This document shows, piece after piece, positions 27,430 through 36,134 of a DNA stretch of 64,000 bases. Made by a program: the position numbers and the translations under genes. This stretch comes from Pedobacter panaciterrae (GTDB lineage: Bacteria > Bacteroidota > Bacteroidia > Sphingobacteriales > Sphingobacteriaceae). The notes below the pieces were generated by a model, which had not been told where the DNA came from, made no database searches, and saw nothing but the letters and a program-made list of their open reading frames with translations. Position 1 is the first letter of the stretch. Each line of letters begins with the position of its first letter. The stretch is from NCBI RefSeq assembly GCF_013204795.1, contig NZ_JABMKW010000020.1:1674001-1738000 (forward strand). Reading direction: 5' to 3'.

Positions 27430-28626
27430 TTATAAATACCAGTTTTTATAGCGATGTAATGCCTCTAAGAAATAGTAATCTGCATAGGTCAACGGAACAT
27501 CAACTTCGGATTTATGCGGTATTGAACCTACGCTATGTTTTAACAGAAATCCCCCATTCTCACCCAATTTTGCACGATAAGCATCAGAGGCTAACGTTTT
27601 TAATGCTGTTTCAGCGGCGCTCACATATTGTTTACCTTCCTTTTTATCTGAATACTGAGCGAGCTCCAATAATGCCGAAGCCATAACCGCACCCGCAGAG
27701 GCATCACGAAGCGCATTTGGTATTCCCGGAGCATCATAATCCCAGTAAGGAATCATGTCTGCAGGCATATTGCGATCATTTAACATAAATTTGGCAATAT
27801 TTTTTGCCTGATTTAAATATTGTTTGTTTTTAGTAAAACGATACATCATGGTGTAACCATATAAGCCCCAAGCCTGTCCCCTGCTCCATGCAGATGAATC
27901 TGCAGCTCCCTGCGCGGTTATTTTTTGTAAAATTTTACCTGTTTTCATGTCATAATCAATAACATGATAGGAACTAAAATCTGGTCTGAAATGATTTTTA
28001 ATGGTGGAATTTGCATGTCTAACTGCAATCTCTTTGTACTTTTTATCACCTCCATGGTCACTTACCCAGCTTAACAACTCAAGGTTCATCATGTTATCTA
28101 TAATAACAGGACCAGCCATTTTTTTGCTGGAATTCCAGGATTGGATCACACCGGCCTCGGGATGGAAGCGTGTTGACAAAGATTCTGCGGCTGTATCTAT
28201 TGTCTTTTTATACGAAGGATCTTTCAGGATTCGGTAAGCATTACCAAAACTGCAATACATCATAAAACCCAGATCGTGATTACCTGTATAATGCTTTTCC
28301 TTTTCTAAAATAGAAAGACGTCCTTTAGCCTCCTTCAGAATGTCAGCATCTTTTGTATACTCATAGATATAAAGCAGCGTACCAGGAAAAAAACCACTAC
28401 ACCACCATTTGGTATCACTTGTTTCTACTTTACCTGTGTTTTCGTAATAGGTTTTAGGCATTACATCTGCAGGTACATTTTTGGCAAGCACCTTGTATTG
28501 TTGATCAGCAAATTTAAATTGCTCGTCAATCAATTGGCTCATTTTTCCGTCCTTACTTTGGGCGCTTAGCATGCCATTATTTATCAGTAAAAAACAGATT
28601 ACAACAAATAGTTTTCTCATCATCAA
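27430..28626 (-). CDS. Unsaturated glucuronyl hydrolase, GH88
   Basis: A 398-aa protein with a signal peptide (VICFLLINNGMLSAQ) and an (alpha/alpha)6 barrel. It hydrates and releases the 4,5-unsaturated uronyl residue left by polysaccharide lyases. The two catalytic Asp are visible: Asp118 (GNHDLGFMMY) and Asp177 (VIIDNMMNLELL). Motifs WWCSGFFPG and AWSRGQAWGLYGYTMMYR are typical of GH88; the second is part of the active site. Any of three consecutive Met codons could start the protein. First enzyme after lacI (20 nt). GH88 acts on glycosaminoglycan, xanthan or ulvan-type fragments; GH20 in the operon favours hexosamine-containing chains. Confidence 0.93.
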   Translation of the reverse strand: MMMRKLFVVICFLLINNGMLSAQSKDGKMSQLIDEQFKFADQQYKVLAKNVPADVMPKTYYENTGKVETSDTKWWCSGFFPGTLLYIYEYTKDADILKEAKGRLSILEKEKHYTGNHDLGFMMYCSFGNAYRILKDPSYKKTIDTAAESLSTRFHPEAGVIQSWNSSKKMAGPVIIDNMMNLELLSWVSDHGGDKKYKEIAVRHANSTIKNHFRPDFSSYHVIDYDMKTGKILQKITAQGAADSSAWSRGQAWGLYGYTMMYRFTKNKQYLNQAKNIAKFMLNDRNMPADMIPYWDYDAPGIPNALRDASAGAVMASALLELAQYSDKKEGKQYVSAAETALKTLASDAYRAKLGENGGFLLKHSVGSIPHKSEVDVPLTYADYYFLEALHRYKNWYL

Positions 28627-28646
28627 TGTTATTTAATATTTAGTTT

Positions 28647-29681
28647 TTAGGTTGTCATTCTTCTAATTAACTGAACAGGTATCGTTATTGGTACTGTTCT
28701 TTCATCAGTTATATTGGTATTATTCTTCAAAGAATTTATTAAGGCTTCAACTATCTTTTTACCCACCTCGTCAGGAAACTGCTCTACTGTAGTTATCGCA
28801 GGAGTAATTATTGATGTTCTGGGGTCATTTGAGTAACCTATAATTTTTAATTCGCCAGGCACATCAATTCCCTTTTCTCTCGCAAATTCAAGAGCTGCTA
28901 TTGCACTTGTATCATTGTCGGTAAATAAACCGTTAGGCACAACATCCCCTTCAAACATTTTTCGCATCGCTTCTCTCGCATTGGCATGTGTCAATTCCTG
29001 ATGAAACACCCAGTTTTCATTTACAGAAAGCTTATGTTGTTCCATCGCTTTTACAAACCCCGCCGATCGGTCCTGATATAAATTTGAAGTTAAAGGCCCC
29101 GAAATATGAGCAATCTTTTTACAGCCAGTTTCAATGAGGTGTGAAGTTGCGATGTATCCTCCTCTAAAATCATCACCTTTTATTATGGTTGCTTTTTGTT
29201 CATTTAAAGGTACGCGATCGTAAAAAACTACTGGTGTACCATTTTGCAAAAACTTATCGAAATGGCTAAAATCTGTGGTACCCAACGTACATGCTGCAAT
29301 TAAACCATCAACTCTTGAGGACAAAAGTATCTCTGTTAGTTCCTTTTCCATATCTAATGAGTCATTAGACTGGCATATGATCAGATTATATCCATACTTC
29401 TGTAAACCATTCTGAATAGTGGTAATAACCTCTGCGTGAAAAAACATTGAAATCCTCGGCACAATAAGTCCAATGGTATGTGTTTTATTGCTGCGTAAGC
29501 CTGAAGCCATATTATTGCGCCTATAACCCAGCTGAGCAGCCATTTTTAGTACATCATTTTTTGTTTTTTCCTTTACATGGGGATGATCATTAAGCGCACG
29601 TGAAATTGTTGCAGGCGAAAGCTTCAACGCTTCCGCAATATCCAGAATTGTATTTTGCTGTACCTTTTTTTGGTTGGCCAT
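28647..29681 (-). CDS. LacI-family transcriptional regulator of the uronate operon
   Basis: A 344-aa regulator with a LacI HTH (TILDIAEALKLSPATISRALNDHPHVKEKT, about 12-42), hinge (LGYRRNNMASGLRSNKTHTIGLIVP) and a periplasmic-binding-protein-like effector domain (DGLIAACT, VVFYDRVP, CKKIAHISGP, DNDTSAIAAL, TTVEQF). First gene of the operon that includes GH88-kduI-DUF4861-kduD-GH20. A perfect 18-bp palindrome 66 bp upstream is its probable operator, and matching sites lie before lut and uxuA. The effector is probably a uronate intermediate such as KDG (inference). Confidence 0.93.
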   Translation of the reverse strand: MANQKKVQQNTILDIAEALKLSPATISRALNDHPHVKEKTKNDVLKMAAQLGYRRNNMASGLRSNKTHTIGLIVPRISMFFHAEVITTIQNGLQKYGYNLIICQSNDSLDMEKELTEILLSSRVDGLIAACTLGTTDFSHFDKFLQNGTPVVFYDRVPLNEQKATIIKGDDFRGGYIATSHLIETGCKKIAHISGPLTSNLYQDRSAGFVKAMEQHKLSVNENWVFHQELTHANAREAMRKMFEGDVVPNGLFTDNDTSAIAALEFAREKGIDVPGELKIIGYSNDPRTSIITPAITTVEQFPDEVGKKIVEALINSLKNNTNITDERTVPITIPVQLIRRMTT

Positions 29682-29747
29682 TTTAATATTATATGAGGCT
29701 ATTGATTTAAGCTAATCCATATACCAAGCTAATCAATATTACAATTA

Positions 29748-29765
29748 TATGAAAACGTTTTCATA
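29748..29765. promoter_or_regulatory. LacI-type operator (perfect palindrome)
   Basis: TATGAAAACGTTTTCATA is an 18-bp perfect palindrome with the central CG typical of LacI/GalR operators, in the 342-nt divergent gap between lacI and lutA. It is suited to autoregulation of the lacI-kdu operon. Confidence 0.8.
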
Positions 29766-29891
29766 AATTCCAACAAATTAATTCGGCAAGGTTTAAACAT
29801 TATAAAAACACATAAGTAGTTCATGTAATTTAGGTTAAACTAAGACTTACCAACTTTTTTGTTACAAAAAAATGTCGAATGAATATCATTA

Positions 29892-29909
29892 TATGAAATC
29901 GTTTCCGTT
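29892..29909. promoter_or_regulatory. Second, imperfect LacI-type operator
   Basis: TATGAAATCGTTTCCGTT: its core GAAATCGTTTCC differs from the first operator's GAAAACGTTTTC at two of 12 positions. It is 144 bp from the first site and on the lut side of the gap, so looping or control of lut is possible. Confidence 0.55.
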
Positions 29910-29970
29910 CTAAATAGCAAACTAATCTGCATAATATTCTTAATAACATTATATTTACCGCTGAGCACTG

Positions 29971-29978
29971 TATATTTG
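29971..29978 (+). promoter_or_regulatory. Putative -7 element of the lut operon
   Basis: TATATTTG matches the TAnnTTTG consensus 45 nt before the lutA start. No TTTG is found at the expected -33 position, so the promoter may need an activator or be weak. Confidence 0.4.
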
Positions 29979-30023
29979 CTTGAACGCACAACCTAAACCA
30001 AATAAGATCAGATACTTTTAGCC

Positions 30024-30764
30024 ATGACTGTTGGACTTTTTATTCCGTGTTATATTGACCAGTTCTACCCAAACGCCGCTATTGCAACCTTAACTTTATT
30101 GAAGAAACTAGGAGTCGACGTGGTTTATCCCACAAAGCAAACCTGTTGTGGTCAGCCTATGGCCAATTCGGGCTTTGAACATCTCACACAAGGATGCAAT
30201 GATTTATTTATAGAAAACTTTTCTGAATTTGATTACGTGGTATCCCCTTCCGGGAGCTGTGTACTTCATATTAAGGATCATCTTCATGCCGATAAAGCCG
30301 AAGACAAGGCCCTTGGAATCAGAAAAAAGATCTATGAGTTAACTGAGTTCCTTACTGATGTACTTAAAGTGGAGAAATTAACTGCAAGCTTCCCTCATAA
30401 AGTCGGTGTACACCAAAGTTGCCATGGGCAGCGTGGATTAATGCTTGCGCAAATGAGTGAGCTCGTTGAGGCTCCTTTCTCTAAACCACTGCACCTGCTA
30501 AATATGGTTGAAGGTCTGGAACTGATTAATCTCAAGCGTCCTGATGAGTGCTGTGGTTTTGGTGGTACTTTTTGTGTTGCTGAAGAAGCCGTATCTGTAA
30601 AAATGGGTAAAGACAGGGTTGCAGATCATCTTAACGGTGGTGCCGAATATATTACTGCAGCAGACATGTCTTGCCTGATGCATATGGAAGGTATTTTACG
30701 CAGACAAAACAGCAATGTGAAAGTAATACACATTGCCGAGATATTAAACGCACAGGAATTTTAA
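30024..30764 (+). CDS. lutA: Lactate utilisation protein A, (Fe-S)-binding
   Basis: A 246-aa cytosolic protein with two cysteine-rich CCG domains (QTCCGQPMANSG near residue 38 and DECCGFGGTFCV near 178), the pattern of LutA/YkgE. With LutB and LutC it forms an L-lactate oxidation complex feeding electrons to the respiratory chain. The start MTVGLFIPCYID is the family N-terminus. First gene of lutABC, diverging from the uronate operon. Lactate may come from deoxysugar catabolism; this link to the neighbouring genes is an inference. Confidence 0.94.
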   Translation: MTVGLFIPCYIDQFYPNAAIATLTLLKKLGVDVVYPTKQTCCGQPMANSGFEHLTQGCNDLFIENFSEFDYVVSPSGSCVLHIKDHLHADKAEDKALGIRKKIYELTEFLTDVLKVEKLTASFPHKVGVHQSCHGQRGLMLAQMSELVEAPFSKPLHLLNMVEGLELINLKRPDECCGFGGTFCVAEEAVSVKMGKDRVADHLNGGAEYITAADMSCLMHMEGILRRQNSNVKVIHIAEILNAQEF

Positions 30765-30786
30765 ACCTACAACCAGCAATAATAAG

Positions 30787-32166
30787 ATGAGTACAGGAGC
30801 AAAAGATCACGCTCAATTATCAGATATCTTTAATAAAGATGAAGCGCGTGTAGACTGGCATGATGAAACGCTTTGGTTTGTGAGGGCCAAGCGGGATAAG
30901 GCTGCGAACAGTCTACCCGAATGGGAAGCCTTGCGTGAAACCGCATCACAAATAAAAGACAATGTTCTATCAAACTTGCATGATTACCTTTTGCAGTTTG
31001 AGGCCAATGCCGAAAAGAACGGCATAAAAGTTCATTGGGCAGCCAATGGTGAAGAACACAATAAAATAGTTCATTCCATTTTAAAGGAAAGCGGCGTAAA
31101 CCGCATTGTTAAAAGCAAATCAATGCTTACCGAGGAATGCCATCTAAATGATTATCTCCATAAAAACGACATAGAGGTTATAGATACTGACTTAGGGGAA
31201 CGTATTGTGCAACTGGCTGAAGAACCACCCAGCCACATCGTACTTCCTTGTATTCATAAGAAAAAGGAAGAGATAGGAGATTTGTTCCACAAGCATCTTG
31301 GCACACCCGAAGGTGCCTCTGATCCGGTATTTTTGACTGCCGCAGCAAGGGATCATTTACGTGAAAAGTTTATTACCAGAAAGGCTGCCATCACCGGAGT
31401 AAATTTTGCAATAGCTGAAACGGGCGAGTTTGTTGTATGTACAAATGAGGGAAATGCCGATATGGGTGCACATCTTGCCGATGTACATATTGCTTGTATG
31501 GGAATTGAGAAAATCGTACCCTTACGTAAGCATCTTTCTGTATTTCTAAGGATACTTACCAGAAGTGCGACCGGACAACCCATTACCACCTACTCCAGTC
31601 ATTTTAAAAAGCCAAGGCCAGGGCAGACCATGCACATCGTTTTGGTAGACAATGGCAGGACTACACAACTTGGCAGAGAAGATTTCCGCAACTCACTTAA
31701 GTGTATCCGCTGTGCGGCATGTATGAACACCTGTCCGGTTTATCGCAGAAGTGGCGGACACAGTTATCACACTGCAATCGCAGGGCCTATTGGTTCCATA
31801 TTGGCTCCAAACCTGGACATGAAAAACTATGCAGATCTTCCATTCGCTTCCACTCTTTGTGGGTCGTGCAGCAATGTGTGTCCGGTAAAAATAAACATTC
31901 ATGAACAGCTTTATAAATGGCGTCAGGTAATTGTTAAAGAAGGTTATGCAGATCCAAAAAAGGCAATGGCCATGAAAGCAATGGATTTTACATTATCAAA
32001 TCCATCAATATATAAAATCGCTGGAAAAGCAGGTCGCTGGGTTTTAAAACATGCCCCCTTCACCGTAAACAACAAACTTAATCTTTGGTATAAACACAGA
32101 GAAATGCCTGAGTCTCCAAAACAATCATTTGGAGAATGGTATAAACAAAATAATAAAAATGACTAG
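30787..32166 (+). CDS. lutB: Lactate utilisation protein B, iron-sulfur protein
   Basis: A 459-aa protein with an N-terminal LUD domain (about 60-290) and two 4Fe-4S motifs near residues 302-315 and 356-365 (CIRCAACMNTCPVYR and CGSCSNVCPV), as in LutB/YkgF. It carries electrons within the LutABC lactate oxidase. The gene starts 22 nt after lutA, and its last bases overlap the lutC start by 8 nt, so translation is coupled. Confidence 0.95.
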   Translation: MSTGAKDHAQLSDIFNKDEARVDWHDETLWFVRAKRDKAANSLPEWEALRETASQIKDNVLSNLHDYLLQFEANAEKNGIKVHWAANGEEHNKIVHSILKESGVNRIVKSKSMLTEECHLNDYLHKNDIEVIDTDLGERIVQLAEEPPSHIVLPCIHKKKEEIGDLFHKHLGTPEGASDPVFLTAAARDHLREKFITRKAAITGVNFAIAETGEFVVCTNEGNADMGAHLADVHIACMGIEKIVPLRKHLSVFLRILTRSATGQPITTYSSHFKKPRPGQTMHIVLVDNGRTTQLGREDFRNSLKCIRCAACMNTCPVYRRSGGHSYHTAIAGPIGSILAPNLDMKNYADLPFASTLCGSCSNVCPVKINIHEQLYKWRQVIVKEGYADPKKAMAMKAMDFTLSNPSIYKIAGKAGRWVLKHAPFTVNNKLNLWYKHREMPESPKQSFGEWYKQNNKND

Positions 32167-32743
32167 CAGAGAAGAAATACTGGCTAAAATAAAAATCAAT
32201 CAGCCAGGCACCAGGCCGTTACCGGCAGACCTTACTACTGTACCAGGTGGAATGGAAAGCATAACACAATTTAAAACGGTACTATCTGCCATAGGTGGAG
32301 CAATAGTTGAAGTTTCAAATTTTGAAGAAATCGCGCAATACATTCAACAGGAATTTAAAGCTAAAAAAAGACTCATATCTACTCTACCTGAACTTGCTTC
32401 AGTAACCGAATCGGGATGGGAGAATAAAGATCCGCATAGCTATGAAGATGTTGATCTTGCTATAATTAAAGCCCATTTTGGTGTTGCCGAAAACGCAGCG
32501 CTATGGGTTACCGAAGATCTGATGCAACAAAGGGTTGTCCCCTTTATTTGTCAGCAATTAGCTGTTGTGGTAAACAAAGCCGACATTGTTGCTACCATGC
32601 ACGACGCCTATAGTAAAATAGGTGACGCCGAATATGGATTCGGATCCTTTATTGCAGGGCCATCAAAAACTGCAGATATTGAACAATCTTTAGTACTTGG
32701 AGCCCACGGGCCAAAAAGTATGACCGTATTTTTATTAGGCTAG
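32159..32743 (+). CDS. lutC: Lactate utilisation protein C, LUD domain
   Basis: A 194-aa LUD-domain protein. I chose ATG at 32159 (MTSREEILAKIKINQPG), which overlaps the lutB stop by 8 nt; the frame upstream adds only ten residues inside lutB. The C-terminal SFIAGPSKTADIEQSLVLGAHGPKSM is the family signature. Third subunit of the lactate oxidation complex. Its stop lies within a palindrome shared with the convergent uxaC. Confidence 0.93.
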   Translation: MTSREEILAKIKINQPGTRPLPADLTTVPGGMESITQFKTVLSAIGGAIVEVSNFEEIAQYIQQEFKAKKRLISTLPELASVTESGWENKDPHSYEDVDLAIIKAHFGVAENAALWVTEDLMQQRVVPFICQQLAVVVNKADIVATMHDAYSKIGDAEYGFGSFIAGPSKTADIEQSLVLGAHGPKSMTVFLLG

Positions 32744-32761
32744 GGATAACCCTAGCCTAAT
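32734..32761. terminator. Shared hairpin over the lutC and uxaC stop codons
   Basis: Perfect 12-bp stem (ATTAGGCTAGGG, 32734-32745; CCCTAGCCTAAT, 32750-32761) with a 4-nt loop. By symmetry it supplies the TAG stop of both convergent genes (32741-32743 plus, 32754-32752 minus). T-rich flanks are on both sides. Confidence 0.75.
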
Positions 32762-34161
32762 TTAAAATATTCTTTAGCGTTGTAATAACAGATATCGCTG
32801 ATAATCTGCCCAATCCATTTCTCGTCATTAGGTAATATTCCATTCTCCATTTCTGCTCCAAACAGGTTACATAGTATTCTTCTGAAGTATTCATGTCGTG
32901 AATAAGAAAGGAAGCTACGTGAGTCAGTAAGCATACCTACAAAATTGCTCACCATCCCCATATTAGACAATGCGTTCAATTGCTTTTCCATGCCATCTTT
33001 TTGATCCAGAAACCACCAGCCAGAACCGAATTGCATTTTACCTTTCATCCTTCCATCGGCAAAATTACCAGTCATAGCTGCAAAAACCTCATTATCTGCA
33101 GGATTAAGATTATAAATAATGGTTTTAGTAAGCTGATCAGTTACACTCAGATTGCCTAAAAATCCTGACAATCTTTCAGCATGTCTAAAGTCTCCTATAG
33201 AGTCATACCCCGTATCAGCACCTAATTTATTGAACATTCCAAGGTTGTTATTTCTAATTGCGCCCAAGTGAAACTGTTGTACCCAATCCTTTTCATGATA
33301 TAATTTGCTCAATTCCGTTAAAACATAACCGGCAAAAGCGTCCGGATTAGAAAACACAGCACCATCGGTTTTTAAGAAACTGATAAATTCCTTTCTCTCC
33401 CCGTCAGTTAAGTTATATGTCGCAGGCAAAGTAGCTAATCCATGGTCAGAAACACTGCAATTATGCGCAGCGAAATAATCAACACGCTGTCTTAAAGCCG
33501 CGATTAACCCATCAACATCTGTTATAGCAATTCCTGAAACAGCAGAAAGCTGTTTTACATAATCCTTAAATTGAACTGCCTTATCAATCAATAAAGCTTT
33601 ATCTGGTCTGAACGAAGGTTTTACTTTTACTGAAAAATCACTCTCACCTAACTGTTTATGATATCTAAGATCATCGCAAGGATCATCTGTTGTACCAACC
33701 ATTTCAACTTTAAAATGGTTTAACAATCCTTGTGTAGAAAACTCATCTTTTGTAAGCAACGCATTACAGTCTTCATAAATTCTTTTACCGGAATCAGCAT
33801 GTAGAAAAGAATTGATACCAAAAGGATTTTTAAGTTCCATATGCGTCCAATGAAATAAGGGGTTTCTAACTGTTGCAGGCACCACCCTTGCCCAGGCCAT
33901 AAATTTATCCTGATCTGCAGCACTTCCTGTAATCAGCTCTTCGCTAACACCCAATGCACGCATGCCTCTCCATTTATAGTGATCACCTTTCAGCCAGATC
34001 TCAGTCAGATTAGCAAACTTCTTATTTTCTGCTATTTCTTGTGGTGGCAGGTGATTATGATAATCAATTATAGGTAGGTTTTTTGCATAATCATTAAAAA
34101 GTATTTTCGCTTTTTTGCTGCTCAACAAAAAATCTTCAGGTATTACTGCTCCTTCTATCAT
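32752..34161 (-). CDS. uxaC: Glucuronate (uronate) isomerase
   Basis: A 469-aa amidohydrolase-fold enzyme converting D-glucuronate to fructuronate and D-galacturonate to tagaturonate. The N-terminal metal motif IIDYHNHLPPQEIA, TEIWLKGDHYKWRGMRALGV, and TDDPCDDL are hallmarks; the length is that of the family. It starts one base after the uxuA stop, so the two are co-translated. Cytosolic. Confidence 0.97.
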   Translation of the reverse strand: MIEGAVIPEDFLLSSKKAKILFNDYAKNLPIIDYHNHLPPQEIAENKKFANLTEIWLKGDHYKWRGMRALGVSEELITGSAADQDKFMAWARVVPATVRNPLFHWTHMELKNPFGINSFLHADSGKRIYEDCNALLTKDEFSTQGLLNHFKVEMVGTTDDPCDDLRYHKQLGESDFSVKVKPSFRPDKALLIDKAVQFKDYVKQLSAVSGIAITDVDGLIAALRQRVDYFAAHNCSVSDHGLATLPATYNLTDGERKEFISFLKTDGAVFSNPDAFAGYVLTELSKLYHEKDWVQQFHLGAIRNNNLGMFNKLGADTGYDSIGDFRHAERLSGFLGNLSVTDQLTKTIIYNLNPADNEVFAAMTGNFADGRMKGKMQFGSGWWFLDQKDGMEKQLNALSNMGMVSNFVGMLTDSRSFLSYSRHEYFRRILCNLFGAEMENGILPNDEKWIGQIISDICYYNAKEYFKLG

Positions 34162-34162
34162 G

Positions 34163-35356
34163 TTATTTATCTAAAAACTGGTTTATTATTCCGAACTCTA
34201 ATCCTCTCAACTCAGCGAGGCCTTTTAATCTGCCGATGGCTGAATAACCTGGGTTAGTTTTTTTCTTGAGGTCATCAAGCATCTGGTGACCATGATCAGG
34301 TCGCATTGGAATGCTAATCTGTCTTTTCTGTTGTATCAAAATGATTTGTTTTACAACATTATACATATCTACATCACCTTCTAAATGGTTGTCCTCATAA
34401 AAATCACCCGCTTCATTTCTTTTTGTACTCCTTAAATGAATAAAATGAATTCTTTCTCGAAATACATCTACCATTTCAGGCAGGTTATTATCCGCTCTTA
34501 CACCAAAAGAACCTGTACAGAAGCAAAGTCCGTTATTTAATGAAGGAACAGCAGTAAATAATTTCTGAACCTGCCCGGCTGTACTAACAACTCTTGGTAA
34601 ACCAAAAATAGGATAAGGTGGATCATCAGGATGAATAGCCAGTTTTATTCCTGCAGCATCGGCAACCGGAACAATTTCTGAAAGAAAATGAATAAGGTTT
34701 TGAGAAAGTCCGTCTTCATCGATTCCTTTATACTTATCTAATGCGTCCTGAAACTGTTTTAAGGTGAAACTCTCTTCACTTCCAGGCAAGCCTGCAATAA
34801 TATTTCTTTGCAACACTAACCGTTCCTCGGAAGTCATTTGCTCGAAACGCAATCTACCCTTTTCAAGTTCCTGATAGGTGTAATCATTAACTGCATCTGG
34901 CCTGTTCAGCATATATACATCAAATGCCACAAGTGCTGCTTTTTCGAACTTTAAAGCTTTAGCGCCATTTTCAAGTTCAAAGGCAAGGTTGGTTCTTGTC
35001 CAATCCAGCACAGGCATAAAATTGTAGGTAACAACCGATACACCACAAGAAGCCAGATTCTTTAAGGAAGTCTTATAATTGGATATATAATTTTCAAAGC
35101 CTTTATCCTGAGTTTTTATAGATTCATGAACGGGTACACTTTCTACAACATTCCACTCAAGACCAGCTGTTTCAATTAGATTTTTATGTTTTAAGATCTC
35201 TTCAACCGTCCAAATTTCTCCATTTGGAATATGATGAAGTGCACTAACAACTCCTGTGCAGCCAGCTTGTTTGATGTCTGATAAGCTTACCGGATCTTTA
35301 GGACCAAACCACCTCATGGTTTGTGTCATTCTGTGTATTTTACTGCCTTGGCTCAT
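34163..35356 (-). CDS. uxuA: Mannonate dehydratase
   Basis: A 397-aa TIM-barrel enzyme that dehydrates D-mannonate to KDG. Family motifs are [71 protein letters not shown] and [10 protein letters not shown]. No reductase (uxuB) lies in the window between uxaC and uxuA, so that step is elsewhere. First gene of uxuA-uxaC, with a LacI-type operator about 110 bp upstream. Confidence 0.97.
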   Translation of the reverse strand: MSQGSKIHRMTQTMRWFGPKDPVSLSDIKQAGCTGVVSALHHIPNGEIWTVEEILKHKNLIETAGLEWNVVESVPVHESIKTQDKGFENYISNYKTSLKNLASCGVSVVTYNFMPVLDWTRTNLAFELENGAKALKFEKAALVAFDVYMLNRPDAVNDYTYQELEKGRLRFEQMTSEERLVLQRNIIAGLPGSEESFTLKQFQDALDKYKGIDEDGLSQNLIHFLSEIVPVADAAGIKLAIHPDDPPYPIFGLPRVVSTAGQVQKLFTAVPSLNNGLCFCTGSFGVRADNNLPEMVDVFRERIHFIHLRSTKRNEAGDFYEDNHLEGDVDMYNVVKQIILIQQKRQISIPMRPDHGHQMLDDLKKKTNPGYSAIGRLKGLAELRGLEFGIINQFLDK

Positions 35357-35469
35357 ATTATATTTAGTTTCCTTATACCGTAATTTACTTTTGTAGTAAT
35401 AGATGGTATAAAAACTAAATATATATGTTGTTTACAAGATTAAATGCATACTAAACCGCATTTATTATC

Positions 35470-35481
35470 GAAAACGTTTGC
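35470..35481. promoter_or_regulatory. LacI-type operator upstream of uxuA
   Basis: GAAAACGTTTGC differs from the core of the palindrome near lacI (GAAAACGTTTTC) at one of 12 positions. It lies between the HAD gene and uxuA, the position for control of uxuA-uxaC by the same regulator. Confidence 0.6.
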
Positions 35482-35490
35482 GTCCGGTTA

Positions 35491-36030
35491 TTATGCAGGT
35501 ACTTCTTCTTTCTCGAACAAGTCCATTACATCATTCCAGTTATCAACTCTTTGATGATGTGTTTTGTAAACATTATGTGCAGCAGTAAACATAATCGTTT
35601 TGCCCTTAAAATAATCAAGATTTTTGCAATGGTCATCTATCATGTAATCTGTATTAATAATACTTTTATCGCCACAAAAAACTATGTTTTTCCAACTAAT
35701 GAATGGAAAATATTCTTGCAACCATTCTTGCTTTTCAGATAAACATTGAGGAAATTCCATTGCCGCTGAAACAACGTATACATCGTAAGTTTCCATGAGT
35801 TCTTTTACCGCCTCAATTGCTCCTGGCATTACAGGTATTGTCCTGAAAAATCCAGGCGTATAAACAAATCTTTTTACCGCTGTCTTATCAGGAAACCCTT
35901 CCGATTCAAGTACTCCCAACATGTCTTTACGATTTACTTTAACACCATAGTCTCTCTCATACCAGTTTATGAAATGGGTCTCTGTATCGGCGAGCACACC
36001 ATCCATATCAATAGCTATTGTTTTTTTCAT
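35491..36030 (-). CDS. 5'(3')-deoxyribonucleotidase-like HAD phosphatase
   Basis: A 179-aa HAD-superfamily protein: nucleophile motif IDMDGVLADTE (Asp8 and Asp10), motif II in VVSAAMEFP, and a late acidic motif (YMIDDHCKNL). The length and the FPDKTAVKRFVYTPGFFRTIPVMPGAIEAV cap region match the NT5C/yorS-like deoxyribonucleotidase family. It hydrolyses nucleotide monophosphates or a sugar phosphate. It diverges from the DeoR gene, with an array of TTGCA repeats between them, so it is a likely target of that regulator. Confidence 0.85.
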   Translation of the reverse strand: MKKTIAIDMDGVLADTETHFINWYERDYGVKVNRKDMLGVLESEGFPDKTAVKRFVYTPGFFRTIPVMPGAIEAVKELMETYDVYVVSAAMEFPQCLSEKQEWLQEYFPFISWKNIVFCGDKSIINTDYMIDDHCKNLDYFKGKTIMFTAAHNVYKTHHQRVDNWNDVMDLFEKEEVPA

Positions 36031-36058
36031 ATTTTATTTATTTATATCTTGTAAGAAG

Positions 36059-36126
36059 TTGCAACAAAAATACAATGTTTTGCAACATATTGCAATTTAA
36101 TTTTCTTAATATTGCATAATATTGCA
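36059..36126. promoter_or_regulatory. Helically phased TTGCA repeat array, probable DeoR operator
   Basis: TTGCA occurs five times in 68 bp at 36059, 36080, 36090, 36112 and 36122, that is, at spacings of 21, 10, 22 and 10 bp, all near whole helical turns. Four form two pairs 32 bp apart. The array sits between the divergent HAD and DeoR genes and reaches to within 8 bp of the DeoR start, as expected for an autoregulated DeoR-family repressor, whose operators are commonly direct repeats. Confidence 0.65.
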
Positions 36127-36134
36127 AACAAATT

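Noticed and set aside
36059-36126. CRISPR array suggested by short regular repeats
   Set aside because: Repeats are 5 bp with 5-17 bp gaps; no spacer structure and no cas genes. It fits a regulator operator.
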